A stretch of 64,000 bases of DNA from Hybos culiciformis (GCA_964007475.1 OZ023273.1:134203308-134267307), one strand, 5' to 3'. Counted from the stretch's first letter, positions 14,801 through 28,000 are shown. Program-made: numbers and translations. The notes: generated from the sequence alone by a model not told the origin.

Positions 14801-16192
14801 GAACTGTTAACATGAGAAAAAAAAAAGTGTTTCATTGATACAAAATTTATGGTATGTAACATTATAATTATTGTTATCCGAGTATAGGTATCTAATTTTT
14901 AATTTAAGTAATTTTTTATAGAGATCAGTTAGTATTCAATTATTTTCTTACTTATATATTTGCCTGTAATAAATGTAAATCGAATTGAATAATATATTTC
15001 GCTCATATATAGTAGGTATTATGTGATTCATACTACAATTTAATTCAACAATGGACCAACACATAATATATTATGGTATAATATGATTTCCTTAACATCG
15101 AAAATTCTGAATTTTCTTTTTTTGTAGGGCCATTTATTATAAAATTAGGAAAAGCGTACATGTTTTTATTTTTATAATAAAAAATAAATTTTCTAACAAA
15201 ATAGGGACCCATGTCAGAGTGAACAAACATGAATTATAAACATATAAAAGAATTATACCTAACACTTTTATGAAAACGTAATATATCAGTGTCAATTCTG
15301 TAAACATTAAGTCAAAAATTAAAATAAGGAGATTAATTCAAATAATTTCTTTAATTTTTATTATTTTTTTTTAAACATTATGATAAATACATTATAACTG
15401 AAAATTTAAGGGAATAGTCCACAAAATAAAATATTAAAATGTTTTTCCAATCAATCTTATTTTTTTTTTAATTAAATTATATATGAATAAGGAAAAAAAA
15501 AAAGTCCTTTTTTCATTTTAGTTTTTTACAAAATATAAAATATTGTTCTATGATTTATTTATTTAAAGTTGTATTATTAGAATTAGTTAATTGTTGAAAT
15601 TAAAAGAATATAAGAAGGTTAGAAAATGGTTAAGAAATCATTATTTAACCTACAAAGTAAAGCCCTTACCTAAATAGTAACATTGTTATAATGCGTCAAA
15701 ACAGATCGCCAACGTGGTATTTTTTGCGGCTAAAGTTACCTTTGTTCGTTTTCAAGTTGTTATTGCTTTCTTTTCTTTCCGGATTCAAATTCATACACCT
15801 AAGTTTAATACATTTAGCTTAATTTTATTATTCATTTTTTTTTAATTGTTTATTTAAATTTTGTTGTTTGTAGTAACTAGTAACTGAAGTCTCTTCAAAA
15901 TTAATGTGACCACAGATTATTTATATAATATAAACAGCAGTCAGCTTTTCACATTCACAAAGTTCTTTGACAGTTTAATAATGATGTTATTTTAAAGAAG
16001 ATTTTCTAAATAGAAAATATTTTGATTATAATAAATAATACGACAGTTGTTAACAATAATTCTGAACAAACAATATTTTTTATTATTTTAATTTAAAAAA
16101 ATATTTTAACACGAAATATACAAAAGTCTTTTGATTTCAATTGTAAAATCATAAATATAATTAAAATAATAAATGGATGTTGTAAAAGTCAA
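11851..16192. other. AT-rich non-coding stretch, no gene seen
   Basis: No supported gene. The patch at 15690-15790 is slightly less AT-rich, and a TATA-like string lies near 15919 with a TCAG a short way downstream, but the spacing is too short for an ordinary TATA-plus-initiator promoter and no exon follows. Confidence 0.55.
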
Positions 16193-16246
16193 CCAAATTT
16201 AATCGTTATCAATTCATTCCCAAATTTAATGGTTATCAATTCATTC
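16193..16246. repeat. Two-copy 27 bp tandem duplication
   Basis: A unit beginning CCAAATTTAAT and ending ATCAATTCATTC occurs twice in direct succession with one C/G difference, probably a recent local duplication. No function is implied. Confidence 0.85.
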
Positions 16247-16504
16247 CCCAATCTCTCACAATATTATTTTACTTAGGTTTTCTTCTGACTTACGGGGTAT
16301 TATGTAGTAGTAAGTATTATATATCACACTGACACAGAATAATTTTTAGAATAATTTTAATTTTAATTAATTAGAAGAACATAATAATGAAATGCATTTT
16401 GGTAATTCGAAATAACTCAAATTTTGGCCGAGATATGGTTTAGAAAAAAATTTATATAATTTTTCTGAACAGAGGACAATGTTGTTAAATTAGAAAATTT
16501 GCAA

Positions 16505-16600
16505 ATCAATACTAAACTAAAGGGCAGGTCGTATCAAGAAAGATATACTCGCCCAACAAGTTTCATCAAAGTCGGGATTCTACACGTTAACCTAGAAATT
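16505..16600. repeat. Probable transposon scrap
   Basis: This GC-richer patch contains the phrase CAAGTTTCATCAAAGTCGG. Very similar phrases recur within insect non-autonomous DNA transposons and Helitrons. No ends are visible, and the assignment is by resemblance only. Confidence 0.3.
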
Positions 16601-19227
16601 ATAAAAAAAAAAATTCCTACAAAATGCCTTAAATGTATTTGCTTTTTGTTGTAGGTAGCTTTAAATTTGTGTTGGAATAGTGTGTAGACATTTATTATCC
16701 TTACTGCACAAACATCAACAAATTTTATGTGTATATCAACAAGTTTACCTTTTTAATTTCCTTTCCAAAAAGTTTTATAAAAGAAACATCATTCTTTAAT
16801 TTTCTAAATTAAATAAAAATGTGAAGTGATTTTTTTAAACACATTGCTAAAAATTGAATAAAAATTTAACATTATTGTTGAAGTTCGTAAGAAATATCTT
16901 TTTTTGTGTTAATATTTTACGAGTTTGGAAAAAGTTTAGAAATTAAGATTTCGAAAAAAGTTTAGAAATTAAGAAAAACATTAAATTAAAGAAATTTAAA
17001 GAAAGAATTTTGATAGTACCTTTACGTATAAATTTCAAGCAAAACCTCTTGACGAAAACTTTTATTTTTGCGTATATTTTTTCTTAGGTACAACAAAAAT
17101 CAAAAATAACCAGAGAAAATAAATGTGGAAACAAAGTTTTAAATAAAGAATTAAGTTTTTTTTCATTATTAATAATATGGGTTAATAGTTTCGTATTAAA
17201 ATTCCTTTATTCAAAAGTGTTAAATCTAAACAAAATTAAAATTGCATCTGAAACCTTTCTTTTAAAAATAAATTTAAATAAATAAAAAATGTTTTTTTTT
17301 GTTTCGAACCTTTACCTTAAATGTCCATGAAAAGGACATACGAAGGATCCATAAAAATTTAAGATTATAACAAAATTGTCCTAAAATTGTTTGTAAAGAT
17401 GTAAAGGATTTTTTCCTTTTTTTTTTGCCAAAGAGCTGGAGAGACTCGAAAAAATTGTTAAGAGTGCATAGCGTGCCAAAGAATACATTACATAACTGTT
17501 TGAATCTTTTGGTAATATATTATTACATAGGTATATTGTCTGGATGAAATTTTATTTATTATATTCATTTGTTCATATGTAGGTATTCAGAGCATGACCC
17601 AAATTCTCATAAAATATGTAAATTAAAAAGATATAATCCTGAGCAATGTTTTTATAAAACTTCAAAAGCAAAACAAAAGAAATATTTATTTAGTAAATTA
17701 AATTTTTTCATTTCGATTAATTAAGCCAAAAAAGAACTTTTGTGTCAAAGGAATTTTTTTTATATGAAATAACTTCAAATATAATATATACATTTTTGTG
17801 TATACATAAATTATATATATACACTTGATCATTTTCAATCAGTGAGAAGTAAATAATTATTTCCTTTTCAGTATAACACTCAAACGACCCTACGTCATAT
17901 AATATTACCATGAAATAAAAAATGATTTTTTACTGTAAACTTTTTATGCCAGAAGTCACAAGTTTTGGATATTTGATTTAAAAGAATTATTGTGGTGTTT
18001 TGTTAAGAAAAAACTATATCCTGCTAGGCTAATATGATTATGAATAGACTAATTTATATAAAATTTGTGATTAATTGTATACAAGAATATTTTGTAAGCA
18101 TATATATATGAGTAAAAAATTGTATTCAAATTAAGATATTAAAGCTTACAAAATAATTATTTAATATATTTAATATAATATGGAGCACAGATAACTTTTG
18201 GACACTTAAAGTTTCTCTTGAACTGATTTTATATATATGTAGTTCTAATATAAAAAAAATATTAAAAAAAATTCCTTAAAGTAAAATATTTTATTTTTTT
18301 ATTTTGAATTTGATAAAAAACTTACTACACTTTATATTCAGGACAAAATATCTTTGTTTAGTGCTGTTACTTTTTATTCATTGTTTATCAAGCTTTTGAT
18401 ATAAATTTTTACTGCGTGATATGACACAAAAAGGATAAAAAATAAACACATAACTTTGATGTTTTTGTTTCTTATCCTTTTTTCACTTTCAGAGGAATAT
18501 GAATTTTTAGAAGAGATAAATCCCACATGAATAAATTTATTAATACTTAATATCTCAACATGATAATCATTAAACATTTAGCAAGGAAAAAAATATTTAT
18601 TTTTCTTTCTTTACCTTTTTTATTCAATTTTTTGAAATCGAAATCTTCCCGATTTTAAGTTGATTTTATAAATATTAGATATTTGATATTGTTAATGGAA
18701 TTTTTAGAAAAATGGGTGTACTTAAATGTATTGAAAAGAATCAAATTGGCATTGATTTTCCTTACTGCAATATCTTCTTTTATAATTCAGAAATAAAATA
18801 ATAACTATTTTTTTTCTGTGTTATTTTTATTACTACTCTAGAAACAATTTAAACAAAAAAAAATATTATAGCTCAATTATACCCCATTTACAAACGATAA
18901 ATTCCAAGTAAAGTAAATAAACTTTTAATATTATAAAAGATACAGATAGCATAGATATTTTCTGAGCAGTTACACGCAAAAAAAAATATAAATATGATAC
19001 ATAGTTTTTGAATTTTGTGCTCATTATTTCTGCTTTCAAAAATCTACAAAAATTTTCATATTTTTGAATATTCAAATTCATCCCAATCTGCTGCTGTCGT
19101 TACGATTTTTATTAGCAAAAATATGAAATCTTTCATTTACAAATTTATTAAAAAATAAATATTTATTACAACGAATTAGTCAATCAGCAAATTAGAAGAA
19201 TTTTTGAATAATATGTAGTTACTCGAA
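16601..19227. other. AT-rich non-coding stretch, no gene seen
   Basis: Only short low-complexity open frames (17717-17911, 18374-18577, 18866-19081) and homopolymer tracts. A small direct repeat sharing AAAAGTTTAGAAATTAAG lies near 16929-16975. Confidence 0.55.
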
Positions 19228-19360
19228 TCTGTCAGCCGTCATTGTGTAGTGGTATTGCCCTTATCATATGTTGAAATAATGCACAGAATTTGGAAAAGAT
19301 TTCGAGTACTTAATGGTAAAAAAGTTTTAAACCATTATCTAATAAATAAAAATGAAAATT

Positions 19361-19414
19361 CTCTGTTTCTCTGTTTCTCTGTCCTCTGTCCTCTGTCCTA
19401 TGTCCTATGTCCTC
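19361..19414. repeat. CTCTGT/CCTATGT minisatellite
   Basis: A run of short degenerate units: two or three of CTCTGTTT type, then CTCTGTC type, then CCTATGT type. It sits near the 5' end of the Helitron-like element and varies stepwise, as expected of slippage. Confidence 0.85.
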
Positions 19415-19445
19415 AATCACGCCTAAACCGCTTGACCGATGTGGC

Positions 19446-20250
19446 TGAAATTTTGAACTTAAGTATCATTGGGGCCCGGGATGGTTATAGGGTACTAGAA
19501 ATTTTGATCCGAGGCCCCGGCGGGGAGGCTACCTTAGAAGCCGGTTTTGAAATTTAGGTATATTCCAATAAAATATAGTAGCGCTGGACCCGAAAACCCT
19601 ATTTAAAAAACTGGATGTTGAGAGGCCCACAACCGTTGTCCCAGGGCTCAATTGGGGGGCCAAATAACAAATTTTGAAATTTTGAAGTTAAGTAACATTA
19701 GAACCCGAGATGGTTATAGGGTACTAGAAATTTTGTTCCGAAGCCCCGACGGGGGGCTACCTTAGAAGCCGGTTTTACAATTTAGGTATATTCCGATAAA
19801 ATGTTGTAGCGTTGGACCCAAAAAGCCTATTTAAAAAACTGGATGTTGACAGGTCCCCGACCGTCCCAGGGATCAATTGGGGGACTATACAACGAATTTC
19901 GAAATTTTAAAATTTTGAAAATAAAGAGCCTATAGAGACCCGATTGGTTATATTTTTTTTCCGACGCACCTACGGAGGGCTATCTTAGAAGGCGGTTTTG
20001 CAATTTAGGTATTTATTATAGCGTTGGACCCGAATCGACTATTTAGGAGACTGGATGTGTTAAGGCACCGGGGAAGTGGCTATTTAACAAATTTTAAAAT
20101 TCTGTTTTTTTTAGTGCAAAAAATGAAATTTAGGTATATTTCGATAAAATATTATAGCGTTGGACCCGAATCGACTAAGACTGGATGTGTTAAGGCACCG
20201 GGGAAGTGGATATTTAACAAATTTTGAAATTCTGTTTTTTTATTGCACAA
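19446..20250. repeat. Internal tandem units of the Helitron-like element
   Basis: The phrase CCGGGATGGTTATAGGG (19477) recurs as CCGAGATGGTTATAGGG (19706), and a decayed form appears near 19940. This gives a period of about 229-233 bp. Each unit also holds GCCCCGRCGG, CTACCTTAGAAG, a TTTAGGTATATTCC phrase and a GCGYTGGACCC phrase. At the 3' side the organisation changes: GCGTTGGACCCGAATCGACT at 20021 and 20157 repeats with a period of about 136 bp. Nested tandem arrays of this kind are common in non-autonomous Helitrons. Confidence 0.8.
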
Positions 20251-20321
20251 AATCTGGATTAAAGTGTTTTGATATAAATATAAGTTCGGAACTGCCATGC
20301 GAAGCCGGGTATTTCGACTAG

Positions 20322-21245
20322 TAAAATATAAAGCATAAATGGGCTTTAAGTAAACATATTGGTATTAAAAATGAAGTACTTATGTTCTAAGACTTCTTAC
20401 AATTTTCTTTTTTCCTACTACTACTCTACTCTATTCTCAACTTAGGGTGATTATTACAAAAATAAATTAACAATTCCGTAACAATTCACAGATTTTGATA
20501 AACGCGTTATAAGTTATGGCTTTTGATATTATTTTTGTATTGTTTGAATAAATTAAATTTATAATGATCGTATTTATATCATAAAAATATATGTTGATTG
20601 GAAAATCAAAAAAAAAAAAATTTAAAAATCTAATAAAATAAAATTTTTCGATTTTCGCTGAATAGAAAAAATTAATATGCAAAAAAAATATTTAATTGAA
20701 GTTTTTTGAAATTTAATTGAAATTGAAATTTAATAGAAATAAATTATAATATCAAAAATGTGTTTTCCATCTCTTATAATTATACATTTCTTTTAATTAG
20801 AATGACACTTTCTATTTCAAATGTTTTGATATTACTTTGGTGTGATACAGTTTACATAATTTTATTGAATTTTTTTTCACTACATGAACTCATACTTCGA
20901 AACTCAAAACCTAGATGAATTATATTTGAGTAGAGAATATCGAGCAAAGAAATTCCAAATATTCTGTAACCTGGACACAACTTAATCGAAAAAATGTTCA
21001 ATACACAATTTCCAAATCTAGCTTCTAGATAGAAATTTTATTGTGTATTGTATACTGTGGAAATGTACAGATACAATTGTTCCTATCAGATAAAAACATT
21101 CTACAATAGCATAGAAAACACTGTAGAGTGAAGACAATTACTTTTTTGATGTAAAACAAGAATATTAAATAAACAAGTCCATATCTGCAAAATTATTTTC
21201 GATAGCCTGATAATACAAAATTCTACATCTTCCGTTTTTCAATCA
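20322..21245. other. AT-rich non-coding stretch between two transposons
   Basis: No gene or repeat that I can name. Homopolymer runs and short low-complexity open frames only. Confidence 0.6.
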
Positions 21246-21248
21246 TAA

Positions 21249-21818
21249 TGCTAGAGATAGAGTCGACGTAATTCACGCGCGTATGCGCGCGTAAAAAAAA
21301 TAAAAAAAAACTGTTTTTTTTACCTGTTATGGTCAACGCCGTTCACATGCGAAAAACAAAAGAGAAAAAGAGAAAAATTAAATTAGAAAAATAAAATGGA
21401 TTCTGTTTGTAATATTTTTATAATGCTTTTTAATTTATTTATAACTTAATAAAACATAAAAAATTTTAATAAATTTGCAATAAATAATTATTTAATTTTT
21501 ATTTTTGAACATAATTATATTTATGAACTTTTTTATTTTATTAAATAATTATTTGTTTGTAAAATTTTTTTTTCTAAATACAACAAAATAAACAACACAA
21601 TTTTTTTTTCTAATTACAACAAAATAAGCAACACAATTATAAACAAATGATTTCCACAATGTACGGCGTAAAATACTGGGAAAGTTAAAATATTTCAACT
21701 TTTACGCGCGTAAGCTACGTTTTACGTCGTTGCGTATAGCCGGTCTCATACATTTTCATACAATTTGATTTTTTACGTGCGTACACGCGCGTGAATTACG
21801 TCGACTCTATCTCTAGCA
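21249..21818. mobile_element. PIF/Harbinger-type MITE, 570 bp
   Basis: The two ends are inverted repeats of about 32 bp starting TGCTAGAGATAGAGTCGACG, with the mirror copy ending at 21818. Both flanks carry TAA (21246-21248 and 21819-21821). A 3 bp TWA target duplication is the signature of PIF/Harbinger transposition. The termini are strikingly rich in CG (CACGCGCGTATGCGCGCG), which contrasts with the AT-rich interior. There is no transposase open frame, so it is non-autonomous. The interior includes a second subterminal pair of ACG-rich segments (about 21330-21350 and 21700-21745) and a local duplication of an ACAACAAAATAA phrase at about 21578-21640. Confidence 0.8.
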
Positions 21819-21821
21819 TAA

Positions 21822-22189
21822 GATTTGAAAAAATATAAATATATATGTACGTAATAAAAGTAAAACTTCGTAATTTCTGAACAAATATCAAGGATCTGCG
21901 ACAAAAAAAAAGGTGTATTAAAAATACTGTGCAATCGCATTTCAACTTTAATAAATTCTGCACACAAAAAATTAACTTTTTATATCTTTTTTAATAATTC
22001 TATAATAATGTTTTTTATTAAAAAACTTTAAATTCCAGCTTTTCTTCAAATAGAATTTTTATTGAAGATTCTCTCAATTATTTAATTTTTTTGTTATTAA
22101 AAATATGAATTAAGTTATTCAAAAATGAAGATTTAGAAAATATTATTATTTTTGTAAAATAAATTTTTTTTAAAAAACAAATAATAATA
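21822..22189. other. Short AT-rich spacer between two MITEs
   Basis: This 368 bp of AT-rich DNA carries no recognisable feature. The start of an open frame ending at 21773 crosses the MITE boundary and is not credible. Confidence 0.6.
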
Positions 22190-22548
22190 AAATGCAGATT
22201 TTTCTTTCAACAAAAATAAATTAATCAAATAAGTTGCACGAAACTTTTTATTGACGTCTAACAATTTTCTATTCTTTATTTTCTATAGTTTTATTTTAAT
22301 AAATGTTGACGTGTTGCAATAAAAATATTTTCCAGAATACTGGTTTCTGCAAAAAAAAAATTATGAAATATGAAATAGCCATAATAAAAAATAAAAAATA
22401 TTATTTGTATAGAAGTTTTCAGCTTTTCGTTTTCGAATCAAATTATTGATGGAGATTTTATAAATAAAGAATAGAAATTGTGAGATGTCAATAAAAAGTT
22501 TCGTGCAACTTATTTGATTAATTTATTTTTGTTGAAAAATCTGCATTT
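22190..22548. mobile_element. MITE with long (about 90 bp) terminal inverted repeats
   Basis: The segment from 22190 (AAATGCAGATTTTTC...) to about 22281 is mirrored by 22460-22548 with only a few mismatches and a 4 bp indel. The arms share, for example, AAGTTGCACGAAACTTTTTA. Together the arms make up about half of the 359 bp element, so it folds into a single long hairpin with a loop of about 180 bp. The flanks are compatible with a TA duplication (TA before the left end and TA just past CTGCATT on the right), which would suggest Tc1/mariner, but the ends differ by a base and the superfamily is not secure. No coding capacity. Confidence 0.75.
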
Positions 22549-24976
22549 ATATCGTCATGATATAAATATAAACATTTAATTTAATTGATAGATTCCATTA
22601 AGCATTTACTCTTATTGAAAGCTCAACAGTGTGGACGGTGAAAATGGTATACAACAATAAGTAAATAAATATTGAATAAATTGATTAACATACAAATTTA
22701 ACATTTACAATATTTTACATTTATATATTACAACAGATGGCACAAATTATTTATATAAATCTTACTATATATTAATTAATGTTCTGAATTCTATCAAGGG
22801 AAAATGATTGAGTTTAAATTTACATATATGAAGTGTGTATTAGCTTGATAAATTTTTATTATACAAAAGACACTTTTAAATATATATTTGGTACCCGAAA
22901 AAACATGAAATATAATTTGAATTAATTTTTTTTCAGAAAGTTGTGAATAATAAGTAAAGTTTATCATAAATTAATTAAGCCAAATTATTGAAATAAACTA
23001 AAATTTTAATAACAATTATAAGTTTTTTTAGGTAAGCGTAAAATATTAAGTTAAAGTTAATTTTGACTTTATAAATTAGTTAGTTTTATTTTTTTAAGTT
23101 TATTGACCCATTAATTTAGTGCTCTGATGAATTTTATCAAAAACTATGAGCTACACTTTAATGTCTTATATGCATAAAAACAACACTAAAAACTTTGACA
23201 TAATATAAAACATGGAAAAAGTTCTATTTCTATTTAATTTATAGCAAATGTTTCTATGTAGGTTCAAAAAAAAAATATTTTATACAGAAGATTTGGTTAA
23301 TTCTATATATAAAGTTTATGAAATAAAAATTCAAAAAAGTAACATTGTTTTTATTAAAAAAATTATATTTGAAAAAGTTTTCACCCTATCGATATTCTTC
23401 ACAAAAATGAAACTTACATTATTTTTAAAGTTTTTATAACATTATCCTTATTGTCTAAATTGATTGGATAAAAAGTTTTAAATTTGCTCGCATTATATCT
23501 ACGTACGATAAATATGACAATTTAACTAAAACGATAAAGTTTTTCTTAGCAAAAAAAGAGAAAAAAAAAAAAATTCTCAATAAACTATTTGGTGACAAAC
23601 TTATAGAATTCATAACTAAACAGTTTTCCTTTAATATGCTAATGCGAAATCAGGAAAAAATTTCAGGTCACGTTTCATAAAATATATTTATATTAAAGAA
23701 AATAAAAAAAAAACAGAATTAAGTACGTATCATGGACTTATTTTTCTCTTAATGTATTCAAATACTTATTATTTTGTAATAAAGTTTCATTGAAAAATAA
23801 AATGGAATTAAATGAACACAGTGTATTGAATTTGTAATTTCGAAAAATAAATCCCCATTTAACTAATCGCACGTTAAATTTAATTAAAAATTTAATAAAC
23901 GTTTATTCCAAGATAAAAGAAAATCTAATAACCGCAATTATGAGGTAAATCTTATTAAAATATTTGTATACAAATCTTATTATAATTTATAATGATATTT
24001 TTTTGTCGTTAAATAATTTTTATTTTATATCAGAATTTCAGCCAAAAATATACCGATAATATTTATATATTATCAATTTATCACTGTATTTCAATTTAAG
24101 ATAAAACCTAACTAATTAAACATATCGAGCAGAACGCATTCCAGTATCCATTGAGCAAAGCGGAAAAGAAACATTAAATTAACCAAAGTAATCTGTTTCA
24201 AGCCTTTTTCGACATTATTCAAATATTTACATAATAAAACGTGCTCATGAGGTAATACAATTTAAATTTTTGATCATAATGTCTAAAAAACAAAAAACAA
24301 AATTCACAAAAAGCTTTCTTTTTTTTTTAAAGGAAACTGTTTCTGGGAAAACTTTTAAACAAATTGATTTTGTATGCATATATATTTCACAAATAAAGCT
24401 ATTTTTCATATAACTTTTTTTTTAACCACCTATAATTTCTTATAAGACAACTTTAAAAAAAAAATTTTTTAAACTTTTAAATAAAAACATAAATTACTTT
24501 AAACGAAATTCAATAGGTATATTGACCATAATTTAATAAGTATATATATACAAAAACTAGAAGCTCTAGGATTTTGAGTTTCACCAAGTTTTGAAATTGA
24601 AGATAATGTTATATATTTAATCAATTTATAACTATCAAATACTAATACATTTCTTGATTTTTAAAAGATTTAAAAGATTTCTAAGCAAAAGTAAAAATTT
24701 TTTTTTTTCAATATTTTCAAATACATACATTGATTTTTATGAGACAAAAACTTTTCTAATGAGAATTAATTGATATGTGAATATCAAACAAAATAAGATT
24801 ACGTTTTAAAATCAAAAAGACCAGAAAGTTTTTTTTGCAGATGTTCTGATTTGTACAATTACATAAATTTGTCTTTTAAGTATCTAAAACTTTAAAATTA
24901 TTGAAAAATATGTGTACATGTATGTATAATATGACTTCTATTTTTGAGTTAGTTTGCTAGTTGTTCTGACAATTTA

Positions 24977-25015
<39 letters not shown>
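24977..25015. repeat. (ATT)13 microsatellite
   Basis: Thirteen uninterrupted ATT trinucleotides. Uninterrupted repeats are often polymorphic in length. Confidence 0.97.
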
Positions 25016-25016
<1 letters not shown>

Positions 25017-28000
25017 TTGTTATGTCAGAGAGAGTAAAAAGCAAATAATATTGTGAAGAAAAGTCCAAAACATATCTCGATTTCATGGGAATTGATTTTA
25101 CTCTGCAAATACAACACGTAGTAATAACTTCATTCTGCAATATAATAAAACACGTAGTAGGGAAAAAAAATTTCCCAAAAGAATAAGATTTTAAATTAAT
25201 ATAACTTAAAATATGAAAATAAAAATTTTAATAACAAAATATTATTCTGTATTTTTAATTTTGTTTTATTAAAAATAGGTACATTTAATTAAGCCTTAAA
25301 GCTTAGTCGGGTTGTTAAAAATACCTTTAGCTGCTTTTTATATTAATATTAATTGTCTTCTATAGCTATCAAGCAAAATTACGAAAATATTATGGAATAA
25401 AATTCACCGCTAGAAAAATTTAGTCTCAGTATAATAATTAACAAACCCGTTTTTGCCGAGAAATAAACCCTATAACCGGCTTACAAAGGAAAATTTTAAA
25501 CGAAGTTTTGAAAACATGAAAAAACTTCGATAATGCATGCCATGGCGTATTCTGCATTACTTGCGCAATCAAGGTGTTTTTGTAATTCAAATGTTCAAAA
25601 TGAAATTAAATTTCAATTTAGAATTCTTATTATTAAATTGCAATTTAAAATTATAAATTGGTATATTGCCATTAAAAATCTAAAATTCGTTTTTAGCAAA
25701 AAAAAAAAAACTCTTGGCAAATTTTTGATTGCGGAAATTTACCAAACCATTAAAGCTGTAAATACTGTTTTAGAAATGAGTCCGCCGTGCATTGTTTTCT
25801 ACGTTTTTCTTCCGCACAATGTTCGTTAATCGTTGGAAAGTATCTACCGTGAAAAAAAAAGTTTACAAGAAGAATTCACTAATTCAAAAAGCACAGTTTT
25901 TTTTTTAAATATTTATTTACAAAGTTTGAGTTTGTCAAAGTTATGTTATTACATTTAATATCGATCTTATATCAAAATAGTGTTCTTTTGGCTTTAAAGT
26001 TCAGTTTAGAAAAGGATTGTATTATTTTATATTATTATTATACTTAGAGAATTTTAGAAAGAAAATCAAATTTCTTAAAATTTCAACAATAAAAATATTT
26101 TTTTAGAAACATATAGAATTAAAATTTAGCAATCAAAAAACATCATATTCTCCTGTCATATAATAAATTCTAAACATAAATTAAAATCTAAAATTTAATG
26201 GAATTGAAAAGAAAAATTTTATGTTCCTTTTTTATCTTTTCATCTATATTGAAAACATTTTTCCAAAGTTTCTTTTTCAACTTTAAGTGCAATATTTGTT
26301 AAAATAAATTTAAAAGAAAATTTTATGAATTTTCATTTTCTTAAAAGTGTGTGTTATTATTTAGCAAGTATCACTTAAAAAGGAGAAAAATAAATTTAAT
26401 TTAATTAGGAAATTTGTAAAACCTTTAATTGCCTTTTTTTCTTTAAATTTTCTGTCAGAATTCTCTAAACTAAGTATTGTGAGTTTCAAAATATTTTTTT
26501 ATTATTTTTTAGTTTTCGTAACAATAAAAAGTATGAATTATATTATGAATTTATAATATAGAGACCCAGTTAGTTATCTTATGTAGAAAATGTATTTCTT
26601 AGGTTGTTTTATTTTCAATTTAAATGTATACATCAGTTTTTCTGAAAGAAGAAATAAATTGAAATCTTAAAGAGACAAGAAATAGTTAAAAAAAAAATTA
26701 AAACAAAGTTAAATTAATTTCAGTACCTTTAAATGGAGCAAATATTAATTTTAAGGCTTTATTGTTTCTTATTACTAATATATCGCCAATGTAAGGTAAA
26801 TTTGTTTATGTATTCATGGATTTGTTCACATAGTATATATGACAATAAAAAATAATTTCAACCACACTATTTCCATTCCTTCTTTTTTATATAATAATTA
26901 AATTCAATTTTATTAAAGTCCCGAATTCTTGTACATCTATGTGTATACCTTATGACCTGTAACGAAAAATTTTCGTATATACAATTGCACCATAGTCATA
27001 TTATGTCATATTATGTATGCCTAACTATACCTATAGTACATTTAAGTACACATAATTTATTATGAAATGGATTTTAAATGAAATTTATGAAAGAATTAAA
27101 ACAGAATGCATTGTTATTAAAAAAAATAAAATTTCCTCTAAATATCTAAATATCATTTGAAATTAAAAATTTTCTATAGAATTTTAATTTTGTGTTTTCC
27201 GGTGACTGAATATGTTTATGTAAACTTTAAGCATTTAAATAAAATACACATATGTACATAAATGTTTTAATTTTTCTACAGATAAATATACCACAATGGA
27301 GCATTATTAATTATGTAAACGATTTTATATTATAGGTATATATATGAAATATTTTATGTATTTACGTACCAATAAACATATTTCAATTTCTATGTTATGA
27401 TTGATAATATAAAAAATAAAATTGCATATGAATAGCAATAATTGGCAATATATTGTTATAGTTATACTAAATGCGTTTTTTGGAATATTGTCAATATTTT
27501 TAACAAAAAGTTTTTTATCAAAAAATTTCTTTTATTTCTACATAAATATAATCATTAGATTTTTAGGACTTTGTCAAGCATATCCAATTAGATATTTATT
27601 TTCGTTTTGTATAGTTGGTAATAAAAACTGATAACAATTATTATTTTTACAAAGGAAACTTTGGAAATTCTAATGATTTTATTAAAAGAATACTTTTTAC
27701 TTGAAATTATTAAAAGATAGTTGAATAGTTTTATCATAGGAAGAATTTTCTGATTCATCAGAATGATTCACTTTCATTCACTCATAATTTACAATATGTT
27801 TTATACAAAACAATTTTTTGTTAAAATTGTATGAAGTTTAGTTTTAAATGTTGTGAATTATTTTAATATTACTGTGGATGCTTAATGAGGTTTTTTTTAA
27901 TTTTGAAAAAATTTTAGACCTCAAATGCAGTTTATACAGAGGGAACTTTTCCCTCTATATTGAAAATGTGTACATATGAATATTTATTACATATAATGTA

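Larger units (their letters stand above)
19228..20321 (+). mobile_element. Non-autonomous Helitron-like element
   Basis: A 1.1 kb block of clearly higher G+C sits in very AT-rich DNA. Its right end reads GCGAAGCCGGGTATTTCG then ACTAG followed by T. A short GC-rich hairpin-prone segment just before CTAG, followed by T, is the classic Helitron 3' terminus. The proposed left end is TC preceded by A at 19228, matching the A^T insertion rule, though this boundary is less certain. Inside, around 19419-19450, is a phrase of the form ACGCCTAAACCGCTTGACCGAT, which recurs in many insect Helitrons. There are no terminal inverted repeats or target duplication, as expected for this class. No Rep/helicase coding is present, so it would depend on an autonomous partner. 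The open frames across it (19249-19557, 20024-20227) are not conserved proteins that I recognise. Confidence 0.65.

Noticed and set aside
15905..15990. TATA-box promoter near TATATAATATA with a TCAG downstream
   Set aside because: The spacing is about half of that expected, TATA strings are everywhere in this sequence, and no exon follows.
19249..19557. Open frame of 102 codons as a protein gene
   Set aside because: It runs across the minisatellite and a repeat unit of the Helitron-like element; the next unit does not keep the frame.
23121..23150. Hammerhead ribozyme, from a CTGATGA string
   Set aside because: The required GAAA core and flanking stems are missing.
25533..25829. Open frame of 98 codons in a slightly GC-richer patch as a host gene
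   Set aside because: The ends look less AT-biased, but the middle is low-complexity with a poly-Lys run, there is no recognisable motif and no clear splice context.
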